DNA from: JAGQOZ01 sp041399205
GTDB lineage: Bacteria; Planctomycetota; Planctomycetia; Pirellulales; Pirellulaceae
Assembly: GCA_041399205.1 (NCBI GenBank)
Contig: JAWKTK010000009.1
Location: 186,001 to 250,000, forward strand
Reading direction: 5' to 3'
Length of the DNA stretch: 64,000 nucleotides
Below the pieces are notes generated by a model. That model was not told the DNA's origin. It was given only the letters and a program-made list of their open reading frames with translations, and ran no database searches. Shown piece by piece: positions 8,618 to 17,050 of this stretch; the first letter of the stretch is position 1, and the number at the start of each line of letters is the position of its first letter. Position numbers and translations under genes: made by a program.

Positions 8618-10306
8618 TTAGTTTCGACGTCGTGCCATACCTAGCAACGCCAAGCCAGCGAAGGCCAGCAGAGTAGCCGAAGCAGGTTCGGGAACCGCCG
8701 ACACGGCACCTCGTGGCCCCAGTTCAAAGCCGCCGTCCGTGAACGCGGCGACAAAGTCGCTACTGTTGAAACGGCCGTCGCCGTTCCAGTCACCTTCACC
8801 CCAAGTGGCATCCACGTCTTGTTCGAATTTGCCAGCGGTAAAGACGGCCACGAAATCTCGGCTGCTGAATTCACCGTCCAAATTCGAATCGCCAATCCAC
8901 GAATTGTACAGATCCTTGATCCACACAGTGACGTCGCCACTGTTGACGTTGCCGTCATCGTTCAGGTCAAACAAAGCGTCGGTGCTGCCAGCGGCCGAAG
9001 CAATCGTCAAGCCGTCGATATCTTCCGCGTCCAACATGCCGTTGCCATTGAAGTCGCCTGGGACACCACCGCCGGTTCCCGGAATCGGGAACGCAATTTC
9101 GCTCAGCCCAATTCGGTCACCACCAGCCGGTCGGCCCAATTCGCCCGATCCGTCGCCCGGTTCTTCAAAGTAGTTATCCAGTGCTCGCAACAGAACGTAA
9201 CGCGCGGTCACGGTTTCGTCGAATGCGAATTGCTGACGAATCGTGGGATCGAGTTCCACATCTGAAAACGTGGGATTGTAGCTAATAGACGACCCAAAGC
9301 CGGTGTCACCGTCGGCTTCGGTGGCAAACTCCAATTCGAATTCCAAGACACCGTTGGCGTTGGTCGCTGCATATCCCCAAACGTTGATTTCGTTCAAATC
9401 TACATCTGCGCCCAAGTCCAGTACCAACTCCGGAGCGTCAAACGTGTCTAAGTAGTCACACGGGAAACCGCAAGCTTCCGTAACCCAAGAACCTGCTTGT
9501 CCAGTGCTGGTTACCGAATGAGGTTCTACTGCCAAGAAACCCAAACCAGGACCCTGAATTAGGTTTTCCGCAGGATAGAGGTCGGTGAATTCAGTAGACG
9601 AAATGATGTCGTCGATTTCGTAGAATTCAACTTGGTTGCCGTCTGGCGGTTCGGGAACAAAATCGTCCGGAGCTTGGAAGGCGATTTCACCGATGCCCAC
9701 TCGGTCACCACCCGGTCCCCAGCCATTTTCGCCCGTGCCATCGCCTGGATCGTCAAAGTAGTTGCGAGTTGGGACGAGTTCGATGTAACGAGCTGTTACG
9801 TCTTGGTCGAACGCAAAACTGCGACGTTCGAAAGCGTCGTATTCAAAATAGTCCTCCACGACGAATTCGGGATTATACGTAATCGATGTTCCGTATCCTC
9901 CAGGACCTTCGGCGGCGGTGGCAAATCGCAAGGTGAAATCTGCCATGCCGTTGGTATTGCTATCTGAATAGCCCCAGGTGCTGATTTCACTCAACAATCG
10001 ATCCGTTCCTAGGTCTAATTCAATAATGGGCGAACCAAATGATTCGATATAATCACACGGGAACCCACACGCATCCGTGACCCAGTTTCCGACATCGCCA
10101 TCTAAGATCTTGTCATGTGGTTCGTCCGCGTCAAACCCAATGCCTGGACCTTGAATCAAATTGGATTCTGGCCAGAGTGCTCCGCCAGCTCCGTCTGGAT
10201 ACGTGACGGTAACAGATTCCACGGGGAAGAAAACGTCTGCTTGGGCAGCTTGAATGCCAAGCATGCCGACGGCCGCAAAAGCAGCGACCCAATTTAGCTT
10301 TCTCAT
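8618..10306 (-). CDS. PEP-CTERM protein with two discoidin-like domains and dockerin repeats
   Basis: The 562-residue secreted protein has a signal peptide (AAFAAVGMLGIQAAQA, about 1-24). Two copies of an approximately 190-residue F5/8 type C (discoidin)-like domain follow, about 25-215 and 225-410. Each has NLIQGPG-x-GF, EPH, GFPCDY, WGY and GGDR-x-G-x-x-EIAF. After a glycine linker come dockerin-type Ca-binding segments (GDFNGNGMLDAEDIDG, DLNDDGNVNSGD, GDSNLDGEFSSRD, GDWNGDGRFNSSD), about 420-530. A PEP-CTERM tail (VPEPASATLLAFAGLALLG then MARRRN) ends it. AAAGGAAAAAGAAGC precedes ATG 10306. Function is probably carbohydrate binding or attachment at the cell surface, inferred from domain types. 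The single-domain gene at 16153 is its obvious paralogue. Confidence 0.9.
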   Translation of the reverse strand: MRKLNWVAAFAAVGMLGIQAAQADVFFPVESVTVTYPDGAGGALWPESNLIQGPGIGFDADEPHDKILDGDVGNWVTDACGFPCDYIESFGSPIIELDLGTDRLLSEISTWGYSDSNTNGMADFTLRFATAAEGPGGYGTSITYNPEFVVEDYFEYDAFERRSFAFDQDVTARYIELVPTRNYFDDPGDGTGENGWGPGGDRVGIGEIAFQAPDDFVPEPPDGNQVEFYEIDDIISSTEFTDLYPAENLIQGPGLGFLAVEPHSVTSTGQAGSWVTEACGFPCDYLDTFDAPELVLDLGADVDLNEINVWGYAATNANGVLEFELEFATEADGDTGFGSSISYNPTFSDVELDPTIRQQFAFDETVTARYVLLRALDNYFEEPGDGSGELGRPAGGDRIGLSEIAFPIPGTGGGVPGDFNGNGMLDAEDIDGLTIASAAGSTDALFDLNDDGNVNSGDVTVWIKDLYNSWIGDSNLDGEFSSRDFVAVFTAGKFEQDVDATWGEGDWNGDGRFNSSDFVAAFTDGGFELGPRGAVSAVPEPASATLLAFAGLALLGMARRRN

Positions 10307-10416
10307 GCTTCTTTTTCCTTTGAACTACAGTAATGTAATCAGACAATAGTTGAAGTGACCGAATTCCCACGGGAACTCGTTCTAACAGATGGAAATGATC
10401 ATTTCATTGGCGATTC

Positions 10417-13400
10417 CTACCAAATTTCTCCTTCGTCCCAAAAAGCAATCGTTCGGTCAACGGCATTCGAATGAAAATTGCGGTTGCTCGCGAATTGCGA
10501 CGGCTTAGACGCAAGAACCGTCTGTTCGAATTTCAGGTTCTTCGCTTGCGGCCGACGCACATCTTCCCACGGAACATTTTGCGGCATTTTATTTGCCAGC
10601 GTCGGTTTTACGAATTCAGTCTGCAGCGATTCATTGGCAAACGCGATGTCAGCAAGCTGAATTTGGCGGGTTGTGTCCGGCTGAGAATCTATCGCTGTTT
10701 CGGCGCGAACGCTACTAGTGGCGGTAGCTACGTAGCTACCCGCCTGGAATGCCAAGACCAAATCGCCCGTGCCAAAGTCGCCATCACAATTCCAGTCGCC
10801 TTCCACGTACGTGGAATTGGCAGGTACGCCATCTTCGAATTCACCCGCCGTGAAGATGGCCACCAAGTCTCCGCTGTTGAATACGCCGTCCAAGTTCACG
10901 TCACCGATGCTGGTTCGCAGCACGTCCGTGACAAAGAATAAGACGTCATCACTGTCTAGCTGCCCGTTGCCGTCCAAATCAAACGATGGCACGTTGGCTC
11001 GAACATTCAAACAGACCGCATCAATATCGGCGGCGGTGACTTGTCCGTCACCATTCACGTCTGGAGCAAACGAACTGCCGAATTCGCCAGGCGTTGGTGC
11101 TCCGGCGGTCCAAACGGTCGCCAGTACGCCGGCCGCATCGATATTGGTTCGTTGCAGCGAATTGCCTTGTCCGTCTGCTGCCGTGGGCCAAGGTGTTCGA
11201 TCGGAATATAGCACCGCGTCTTGCAACGGATGCAGCAGGCTGTTCGCATCAACTCCGTCCTGCGTTGCCGATTCTAAGCGGATGGCGTCTTCACTGTCAC
11301 TGAGCGAACCGCTGTAACCGCCTAACAACAGCACGTCGTTGGGCAGTGCATATTGCGCGATGAAGGCTTGGCGACGCAACGCGTTGTCATCGCGACCTGG
11401 ATTGAAGCGAACGACGACGGCGGTTTGTCCTGCCGTCAATTGCGTGCCGGCATCAAAATCCAGATCCACTCCGCCTCGAATTCGCCAATTGGCAAGGTCC
11501 ACGGTGGTCGGACCGGGATTGTAGAGTTCCACAAATTCCAAATCGTCCGCAGTCATGTTGGGAAAGATTGCCAGTGCTGCGGCGGTCGGTTCAGGCGAAT
11601 GGTACTGGACTTCGCTGATTACTACGTCGGGCCGTCGATAAACGCCGTTGACCGCGCCGAGACTACGATCTGCCAGTGGGAATAACTGCACATCAGAAAT
11701 GCGTCCCCAAGATTCGCCCGTGCGGCTGTCGCCAAAATGGACGTCATCCACAAATTGGCCAGTGGCCGAAGTGAGCCATACATCGTCGCCATCACTGCCC
11801 AGGGCAAAGGCGTTGTCGCCTTGCGCTTGCGAATTGAATTGTTGTTCGCTGATGACCATGAACTGCCCCGGAGCTAACTCCGTATCGGGGCCGAACGTAT
11901 ACTTCTGCAAATTCGCCGCAGCATCGCTCAACCGCCATCCGCTCAAGTCCACCGTCTGCGTGCCGTAGTTGAACAGTTCAATCGAATCCAACTGATTGGC
12001 GGCAGAGTTGGCCAAGACTTCGTTAATCCGAATCGTCGGTAGTGCCGCATTCGCTTGTCCCGGACTACCACCCAATTCCAAACTATGTCGCCACGACGTC
12101 GATTCTTCAAAGTCATCCGCCGGAACGCCCAAGTCTCTCGCCACCAAAGACGCACCTACTCCATCCGCCGCCTGCGGCCACAACGAATTGTCCGCATATT
12201 GGAACGAGACAATCGAGTTGCCGGTGGCGTCGGTTAGTGAAATCTGTTCGCCACTGTTGCTGAGCGAACCGACGTACGGCCCCAAAATCTGATTGGCCGC
12301 CACGTTTGGATAGGCTGCCTGAAACGCCGCTTGGTTGTTGACCAAGACCACGAATTGTCCCGGACCTAGCTGCGTTCCCGCCGGGATAACAAACGGTTGG
12401 CTGGGGCCATCGGCCAACGTCACTCCGGAAAGATCGACGGTTTCGGTGGAACTGATGTTGGTCAATTCGACGAATTCGGTGGTCTCTTGATTACCGGGCG
12501 GATTGTAGTGCACTTCGGAAATTCTCACCCATTGTTGCGCTATGGAAGGCGTAACGGGGGTTGAAAATGCGTCCATCACCGCCCCGTCCGCCGCAATCAG
12601 CTGCACGGTTTCTCCGAAGTTGGACAAGTTGCCTTGGTAGTTGCCTTGGACAAACAGCCCTTGACCGCCACTGGGGCCTTCGGTGCGAGTCAAAAAGGCT
12701 TTGACATTGGGCGAAACAAACAGCGAACCATTGGAAGGAATCACGGTGCCTGCGGGGAACGAATGTCGCACGCCACCCGTCAAGCTCCATCCGGAAATAT
12801 CCACCGCGGTGTCATTCGGATTAACCAGTTCAATGTATTCTTGGTCTTGGCCACCGGCCGGGTTGTGTTCAAACGTGCCGAACTGAATGCTGGGATTGCC
12901 AATTTGTTCGTGCGGAATGCCAGCAGCAGAATCGTCGGCAATGACGCCTTCAATCAATTGCGGTGACACCAGTTGGTCATTGCTGGAGGCACTGCTGTTG
13001 ACGGCGTGAATAGCCAGCACGTTTTGGCCTTCCACCAGCAGGTTGGCAAAGTTGGAGATATTGAAATTCTCAAATTCAGCCGCTGCAGAATTGGCATGCG
13101 AATTCGCTCGCATGTCATAGCTAATATCTCCGCTGCGAATATTCTGTTGCAGCACTTCTTGGCCGTTCAAATACGCGATGAATCCATCGTCGTATTTCAT
13201 TTGCAGTGTCAATTTTTCGATGGCCGCCGCGTTTGTCACCGTGAAGGGAATGCGAACGTAGATGGATGTGCATTCACCGCACGCTTGATTCGGCTGCACT
13301 TCGGTTCGAATTAAGCCAGTAAAGTTGCTGCCGGATTCAAAGCCCAAACCGGCTTGACCAGACGACCACGCGGCCGCATTTGACGGAGCGGCAATGCCGG

Positions 13401-16011
13401 TCCAGGTGGTGCCGAGCGAATTGTCAGTGGGGACAAAGTAATCCACGTTAGAGAATTCAGGAATAATTGTCCGCGTTTCGCCGGTTTCCAGTAGATCGAT
13501 ACTGTGTTGGTTGTACAACGTGTCTCGGCGAGTTTCCAGGAACGAACGAATGGCATTGGCTTGTCCCAAAATCCCAGACGAAAGATCCTTGGTGGCGGTT
13601 GCTTGAATTCGCACAATTTCTTGCTCGAAGTGACCTTCACTGTCGGACGTTCCTGGCGGCTGCAACAATTGATCCATCACGGTTCGCAACCGACGCAAGT
13701 ACATTTCGCTCAGCACCGGATCATTGAACACAGTATCGTACAAACGATTCCACTGATTGGCGTTGGGCTTGCGGCGCTCTTCATCACCAAAAAACGGATG
13801 CGAAAGTCCTGGTCCACCGTCTCCTTCAATGCCAAACGTCCAGTCTTTGTCCCAGGGGAAAATGGACCATTGTCCCGTACCGTTGGTGTCGCGATACATG
13901 TAGAAATTCTTGCGAACATCATCGGCGTCCATGGTGATGCTGCGCACGGCCAAGTAGTTCAGTATTTGCGCCACGTTGAAGTTGTCAAAGACAGAAATGC
14001 CTCGGTCCGCTCGATTCGCTTGCGTCAATCCGTCCACCACCATGGCCACATCTTCCAGGCCTTCGTCCAGACGCGTCTTCTTTTCAATGCCGGTGGTGAT
14101 ATCACTGAAGACGGGATCCAAATTGCTACGCTGGACAAATTTGTAGAGTGCTCCGTCGGGATCCAAGTTATTGCGTTTTAGAAAGTCTTCATCCACTTGT
14201 TCAATGAACACGCCCGTGCGGTCTCGAGTCCCGTTGACTCGCATCGACATCAAGTACGATTCGGAGGATTCATTGCCAGCGTCGCGATACGCGTTGAAGG
14301 CCATTGGTTGTCGCATGTAGGTTGTATCGGAACCTTGCGCATTCATGTTGAATTCGGCAACGCGTCCCAAAATTTCGTTGACGTAAAACGGTTGATCGTC
14401 ATTGAAATTGAATTTTTGCGAACTTCCATTCGTCGCACCACCTCGTTGGCGCACAAAGACGTTGTCGTAAAATTCGCCGTTGAAATAAACGCTGGCTCGA
14501 GCACCACTGCGCGAACGAGCTCGTGAGACTTGTTCAGAAAACCATTGAAAAATTGGCAGATCACTATCCACGGCCGGATCAGAGACGACGGTGCCATAGT
14601 ATTCGGCCGAACGGTCTGTCCCGCTGGTATCCAACAGCTGCGGATTGCGACCGACTTCGCCTGTTTGGTCCGTGGCGGTCACGTAGTATCGAAGCATTTC
14701 ACCGGGTTGAGCAACACCGCCGGGAATGATGGCGGTGAAGTATCCATCGTTGGCAACTGCGTCCGCACCGGTTCCATCGTCGGTCATGGTGATGGAAACT
14801 TCGTCGTTATACATCACTCGATAAACCAACTGTACTGACGTGATGTCTCGCAGCGTTCGTTCCACCTTTGCTGAAACGGTAATGGCATCGGACGTGACCA
14901 TGCTGGCAGGTGCCGGAGTGACATCGGAGATACGCGGCGCCAACGAGAACTGGCCGGCGTTGATGGCGCCGGGCGTCGGCGTGCTGAAGTAACCGTACGT
15001 GGCACGGTCAATCGATTGCGTGTTGGTGGTCAGTTGGGCCGAAAGCAAGAAGTCATCATCTGCGGCGCTGACATTTAGCCCCTGGAAGGCCAGCACGTTT
15101 TCTCCCGCGACCAATAGATGTCGAAACGAATTCAAGTCCACATTCTCGTAGACAATGGCATCGGAGTTGGACCGAGCTGCATTGGCGGCTGAATTGAAAT
15201 TGTTGAAGAAGGGGCCATTCTGGACGTCGATAATGGTGCCGTTCAAATAGGCCAGATACCCGTCATCGTATTTGATGTTCAAGCTCAATTCGTCAATCGC
15301 AGTCGGGTCATCCACGGTGAAAGGCATCCGCACGTATACGCTGGCATTCACGCCTTTCATTTCAGCAGAAATGTCGGTGTGGATGGAACTGGCAAAACCG
15401 GAATTGTTTTCGAATCCCAGCGAAGCTGTTACCGCTTGTCCGCCAACTTCGGTCAGCCAATTTGCATCCGGCGTAAACGAATTGGTTGTCCATTGGTCGC
15501 CGAAGCGATTGTCCACGGGAACCCAAAATTGAGCGGGTGAATTTTCGTCTACTAACATCAGGTCAGTTTCGCCCATCCGAATCCCGTACGACACATCTGT
15601 ATACTGTTCTACGAATTCGGGTTCCCATTGGTTGACAATGGTTTGGCCATCGGGCTGAACCAACGCCAAGTATTCTCCGTCCGACGAAATACGAAAGTTG
15701 GTGTGTAGATTGCTGCGTGAATCAACTTTGTCCTTGCCCGAAGCGAAGACCACCAAGTATTCGTCTGGGCCCAGCGAACGTTCCGGGAATGACCATTTGG
15801 ACAGATCCTGCGCATCGTCGGTCAGATACCAGCCTTCCAGATCCAGCGATTCGTCACCGGCGTTGTAGATTTCAATCCAATCTGGAGTTTCTCGATCACC
15901 ATCGGTCAGCCCAGATTGATTGCTGGCTAGGAATTCGGAAATGATCGGATCGGCTGCCAGCAAATCCTTTCGCTCCAACGGCTCCAATCCAACGAACTTC
16001 CTAGATGTCAT
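10417..16011 (-). CDS. Giant secreted CotH-kinase / lamin-tail-domain / dockerin protein
   Basis: The 1864-residue product opens with the planctomycete extracellular motif (GLEPLERKDLLAADP, residues 8-22), an export-associated N-terminus specific to this phylum. In order I see: a lamin-tail domain (about 20-140), a PA14-like beta domain (about 160-340), a spacer, a CotH-like protein kinase core (about 480-830), a second PA14-like domain (about 870-1040), then four or more lamin-tail domains (to about 1640) and dockerin-type segments (DVNGDGQVTAADID, DLDGNGQLDSDD, GDVNLDGVFNSGD, DWNCDGDFGTGD). The kinase core shows RQRGG, KKTR and FPWDKDWTFG, matching the basic residues and metal-binding aspartates of CotH. 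CotH enzymes phosphorylate secreted proteins. ATG 16011 is preferred over TTG 16047 because the motif begins right after it. No frameshift is seen despite the length. Confidence 0.88.
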   Translation of the reverse strand: MTSRKFVGLEPLERKDLLAADPIISEFLASNQSGLTDGDRETPDWIEIYNAGDESLDLEGWYLTDDAQDLSKWSFPERSLGPDEYLVVFASGKDKVDSRSNLHTNFRISSDGEYLALVQPDGQTIVNQWEPEFVEQYTDVSYGIRMGETDLMLVDENSPAQFWVPVDNRFGDQWTTNSFTPDANWLTEVGGQAVTASLGFENNSGFASSIHTDISAEMKGVNASVYVRMPFTVDDPTAIDELSLNIKYDDGYLAYLNGTIIDVQNGPFFNNFNSAANAARSNSDAIVYENVDLNSFRHLLVAGENVLAFQGLNVSAADDDFLLSAQLTTNTQSIDRATYGYFSTPTPGAINAGQFSLAPRISDVTPAPASMVTSDAITVSAKVERTLRDITSVQLVYRVMYNDEVSITMTDDGTGADAVANDGYFTAIIPGGVAQPGEMLRYYVTATDQTGEVGRNPQLLDTSGTDRSAEYYGTVVSDPAVDSDLPIFQWFSEQVSRARSRSGARASVYFNGEFYDNVFVRQRGGATNGSSQKFNFNDDQPFYVNEILGRVAEFNMNAQGSDTTYMRQPMAFNAYRDAGNESSESYLMSMRVNGTRDRTGVFIEQVDEDFLKRNNLDPDGALYKFVQRSNLDPVFSDITTGIEKKTRLDEGLEDVAMVVDGLTQANRADRGISVFDNFNVAQILNYLAVRSITMDADDVRKNFYMYRDTNGTGQWSIFPWDKDWTFGIEGDGGPGLSHPFFGDEERRKPNANQWNRLYDTVFNDPVLSEMYLRRLRTVMDQLLQPPGTSDSEGHFEQEIVRIQATATKDLSSGILGQANAIRSFLETRRDTLYNQHSIDLLETGETRTIIPEFSNVDYFVPTDNSLGTTWTGIAAPSNAAAWSSGQAGLGFESGSNFTGLIRTEVQPNQACGECTSIYVRIPFTVTNAAAIEKLTLQMKYDDGFIAYLNGQEVLQQNIRSGDISYDMRANSHANSAAAEFENFNISNFANLLVEGQNVLAIHAVNSSASSNDQLVSPQLIEGVIADDSAAGIPHEQIGNPSIQFGTFEHNPAGGQDQEYIELVNPNDTAVDISGWSLTGGVRHSFPAGTVIPSNGSLFVSPNVKAFLTRTEGPSGGQGLFVQGNYQGNLSNFGETVQLIAADGAVMDAFSTPVTPSIAQQWVRISEVHYNPPGNQETTEFVELTNISSTETVDLSGVTLADGPSQPFVIPAGTQLGPGQFVVLVNNQAAFQAAYPNVAANQILGPYVGSLSNSGEQISLTDATGNSIVSFQYADNSLWPQAADGVGASLVARDLGVPADDFEESTSWRHSLELGGSPGQANAALPTIRINEVLANSAANQLDSIELFNYGTQTVDLSGWRLSDAAANLQKYTFGPDTELAPGQFMVISEQQFNSQAQGDNAFALGSDGDDVWLTSATGQFVDDVHFGDSRTGESWGRISDVQLFPLADRSLGAVNGVYRRPDVVISEVQYHSPEPTAAALAIFPNMTADDLEFVELYNPGPTTVDLANWRIRGGVDLDFDAGTQLTAGQTAVVVRFNPGRDDNALRRQAFIAQYALPNDVLLLGGYSGSLSDSEDAIRLESATQDGVDANSLLHPLQDAVLYSDRTPWPTAADGQGNSLQRTNIDAAGVLATVWTAGAPTPGEFGSSFAPDVNGDGQVTAADIDAVCLNVRANVPSFDLDGNGQLDSDDVLFFVTDVLRTSIGDVNLDGVFNSGDLVAIFTAGEFEDGVPANSTYVEGDWNCDGDFGTGDLVLAFQAGSYVATATSSVRAETAIDSQPDTTRQIQLADIAFANESLQTEFVKPTLANKMPQNVPWEDVRRPQAKNLKFEQTVLASKPSQFASNRNFHSNAVDRTIAFWDEGEIW

Positions 16012-16087
16012 TACGTTCCGCCGCTTTGTTCGCCAATTCCTAGACAAGATAGATACCCCTTCGTGATTTTTCTGCCGCCAAAACGAA

Positions 16088-16126
16088 AAAAGACGGGGCC
16101 TGCGGAAGTGCAGTTCGCCCCGTCTT
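16088..16126 (-). terminator. Rho-independent terminator after the 16153 PEP-CTERM gene
   Basis: A perfect 11-base stem (AAAGACGGGGC with GCCCCGTCTTT) encloses a 17-base loop. Read on the minus strand it is followed by a run of six T, as an intrinsic terminator should be. It lies 27 bases past the stop of the minus-strand gene at 16153 and before the giant CotH gene, so those two genes are probably separate transcripts. Confidence 0.85.
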
Positions 16127-16152
16127 TCAAATTTGATAAAGGTAGATTCGAC

Positions 16153-16836
16153 TTAACGTCGACGTCGGAAAGCGAGCAAACCGCAGATGCCGAACATTGC
16201 CAAAACCATGGAACCTGGTTCAGGCACAACGGCAAATGCTACTTCGCCCAGGCCAGCTCGGTCACCACCGGCCAAAGCACCGCCCGATCCGTCACCCGGA
16301 GCAACAAAGAAGTTGTCGGTAGCGGTTAGCTGTACATAACGAGCCGTCAGAGGTTCGAACGAAAAAGATTGGCGAAGGATGTCGTTGTTTTCACCCGTTG
16401 CCAAGTCACCCATCGTGGTGAACGGGCCAGCCGTTGCGCTGCCACCGCCAACACCTTGCGCTTCGGTAGCAAAGGCCAATTCGAATTCCGCTACACCGTT
16501 GGTATTGGTAGCTGCATAACCCCAAACGCTGATTTCGCCTAATAGGACGTCGCTTCCTAGGTCAAATGTCAGCACAGGCTGACCAACTTGTTCGATAAAG
16601 TCCGAAGGAAAGCCTGCGGGGGCATCCGTAACCCAGTTGCCATCTGCGCCGCCCACAAGCTTGTCGTGAGGTTCTGCGGCGTCAAAACCAACTCCAGGAC
16701 CTTGAATCAGGTTGGAAGCTGGCCAAAGATCTGTGTCGCCGGTTGACGACGAGACACTTGAAATGGGATAGAAGTCTGCCGCCGTAACTGAACCGCAGCC
16801 AACCAACAACATCAAAAGCGAAAATCGAATTTTCAT
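16153..16836 (-). CDS. PEP-CTERM protein with one discoidin-like domain
   Basis: The 227-residue secreted protein has a signal peptide (FSLLMLLVGCGSVTAA), a single copy of the discoidin-like domain found twice in the 8618 gene (NLIQGPGVGFDAAEPHDKL, GFPSDF, WGYAATNTNG, PGDGSG, GGDRAGLGEVAF), and a PEP-CTERM tail (VVPEPGSMVLAMFGICGLLAF, then arginines). It lacks dockerin segments. ATG 16836 is used; the frame also allows TTG 16842. GGAG lies about a dozen bases upstream. The cysteine pair of GFPCDY is absent here (GFPSDF). A surface-binding role is inferred. The gene is separated from the giant CotH gene by a terminator. Confidence 0.85.
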   Translation of the reverse strand: MKIRFSLLMLLVGCGSVTAADFYPISSVSSSTGDTDLWPASNLIQGPGVGFDAAEPHDKLVGGADGNWVTDAPAGFPSDFIEQVGQPVLTFDLGSDVLLGEISVWGYAATNTNGVAEFELAFATEAQGVGGGSATAGPFTTMGDLATGENNDILRQSFSFEPLTARYVQLTATDNFFVAPGDGSGGALAGGDRAGLGEVAFAVVPEPGSMVLAMFGICGLLAFRRRR

Positions 16837-17050
16837 CAGCAATATTTACTCCAGTTGCACGTCAATAAAAAAATGCCAACGGTTGTCCCGAGCAACACAG
16901 CGCGGAAAAAGCGTTGGCCTTCTTATCCAATCCGGATCACAAGCGGTACTCGTCAACTGCCTATTAGCAACTCCACCTAACATTAAATTCAACTGAGGTG
17001 AAGGTCAGAATACCGCTGCCAAATGTTCGCGTCAATCATCAACAAACATT

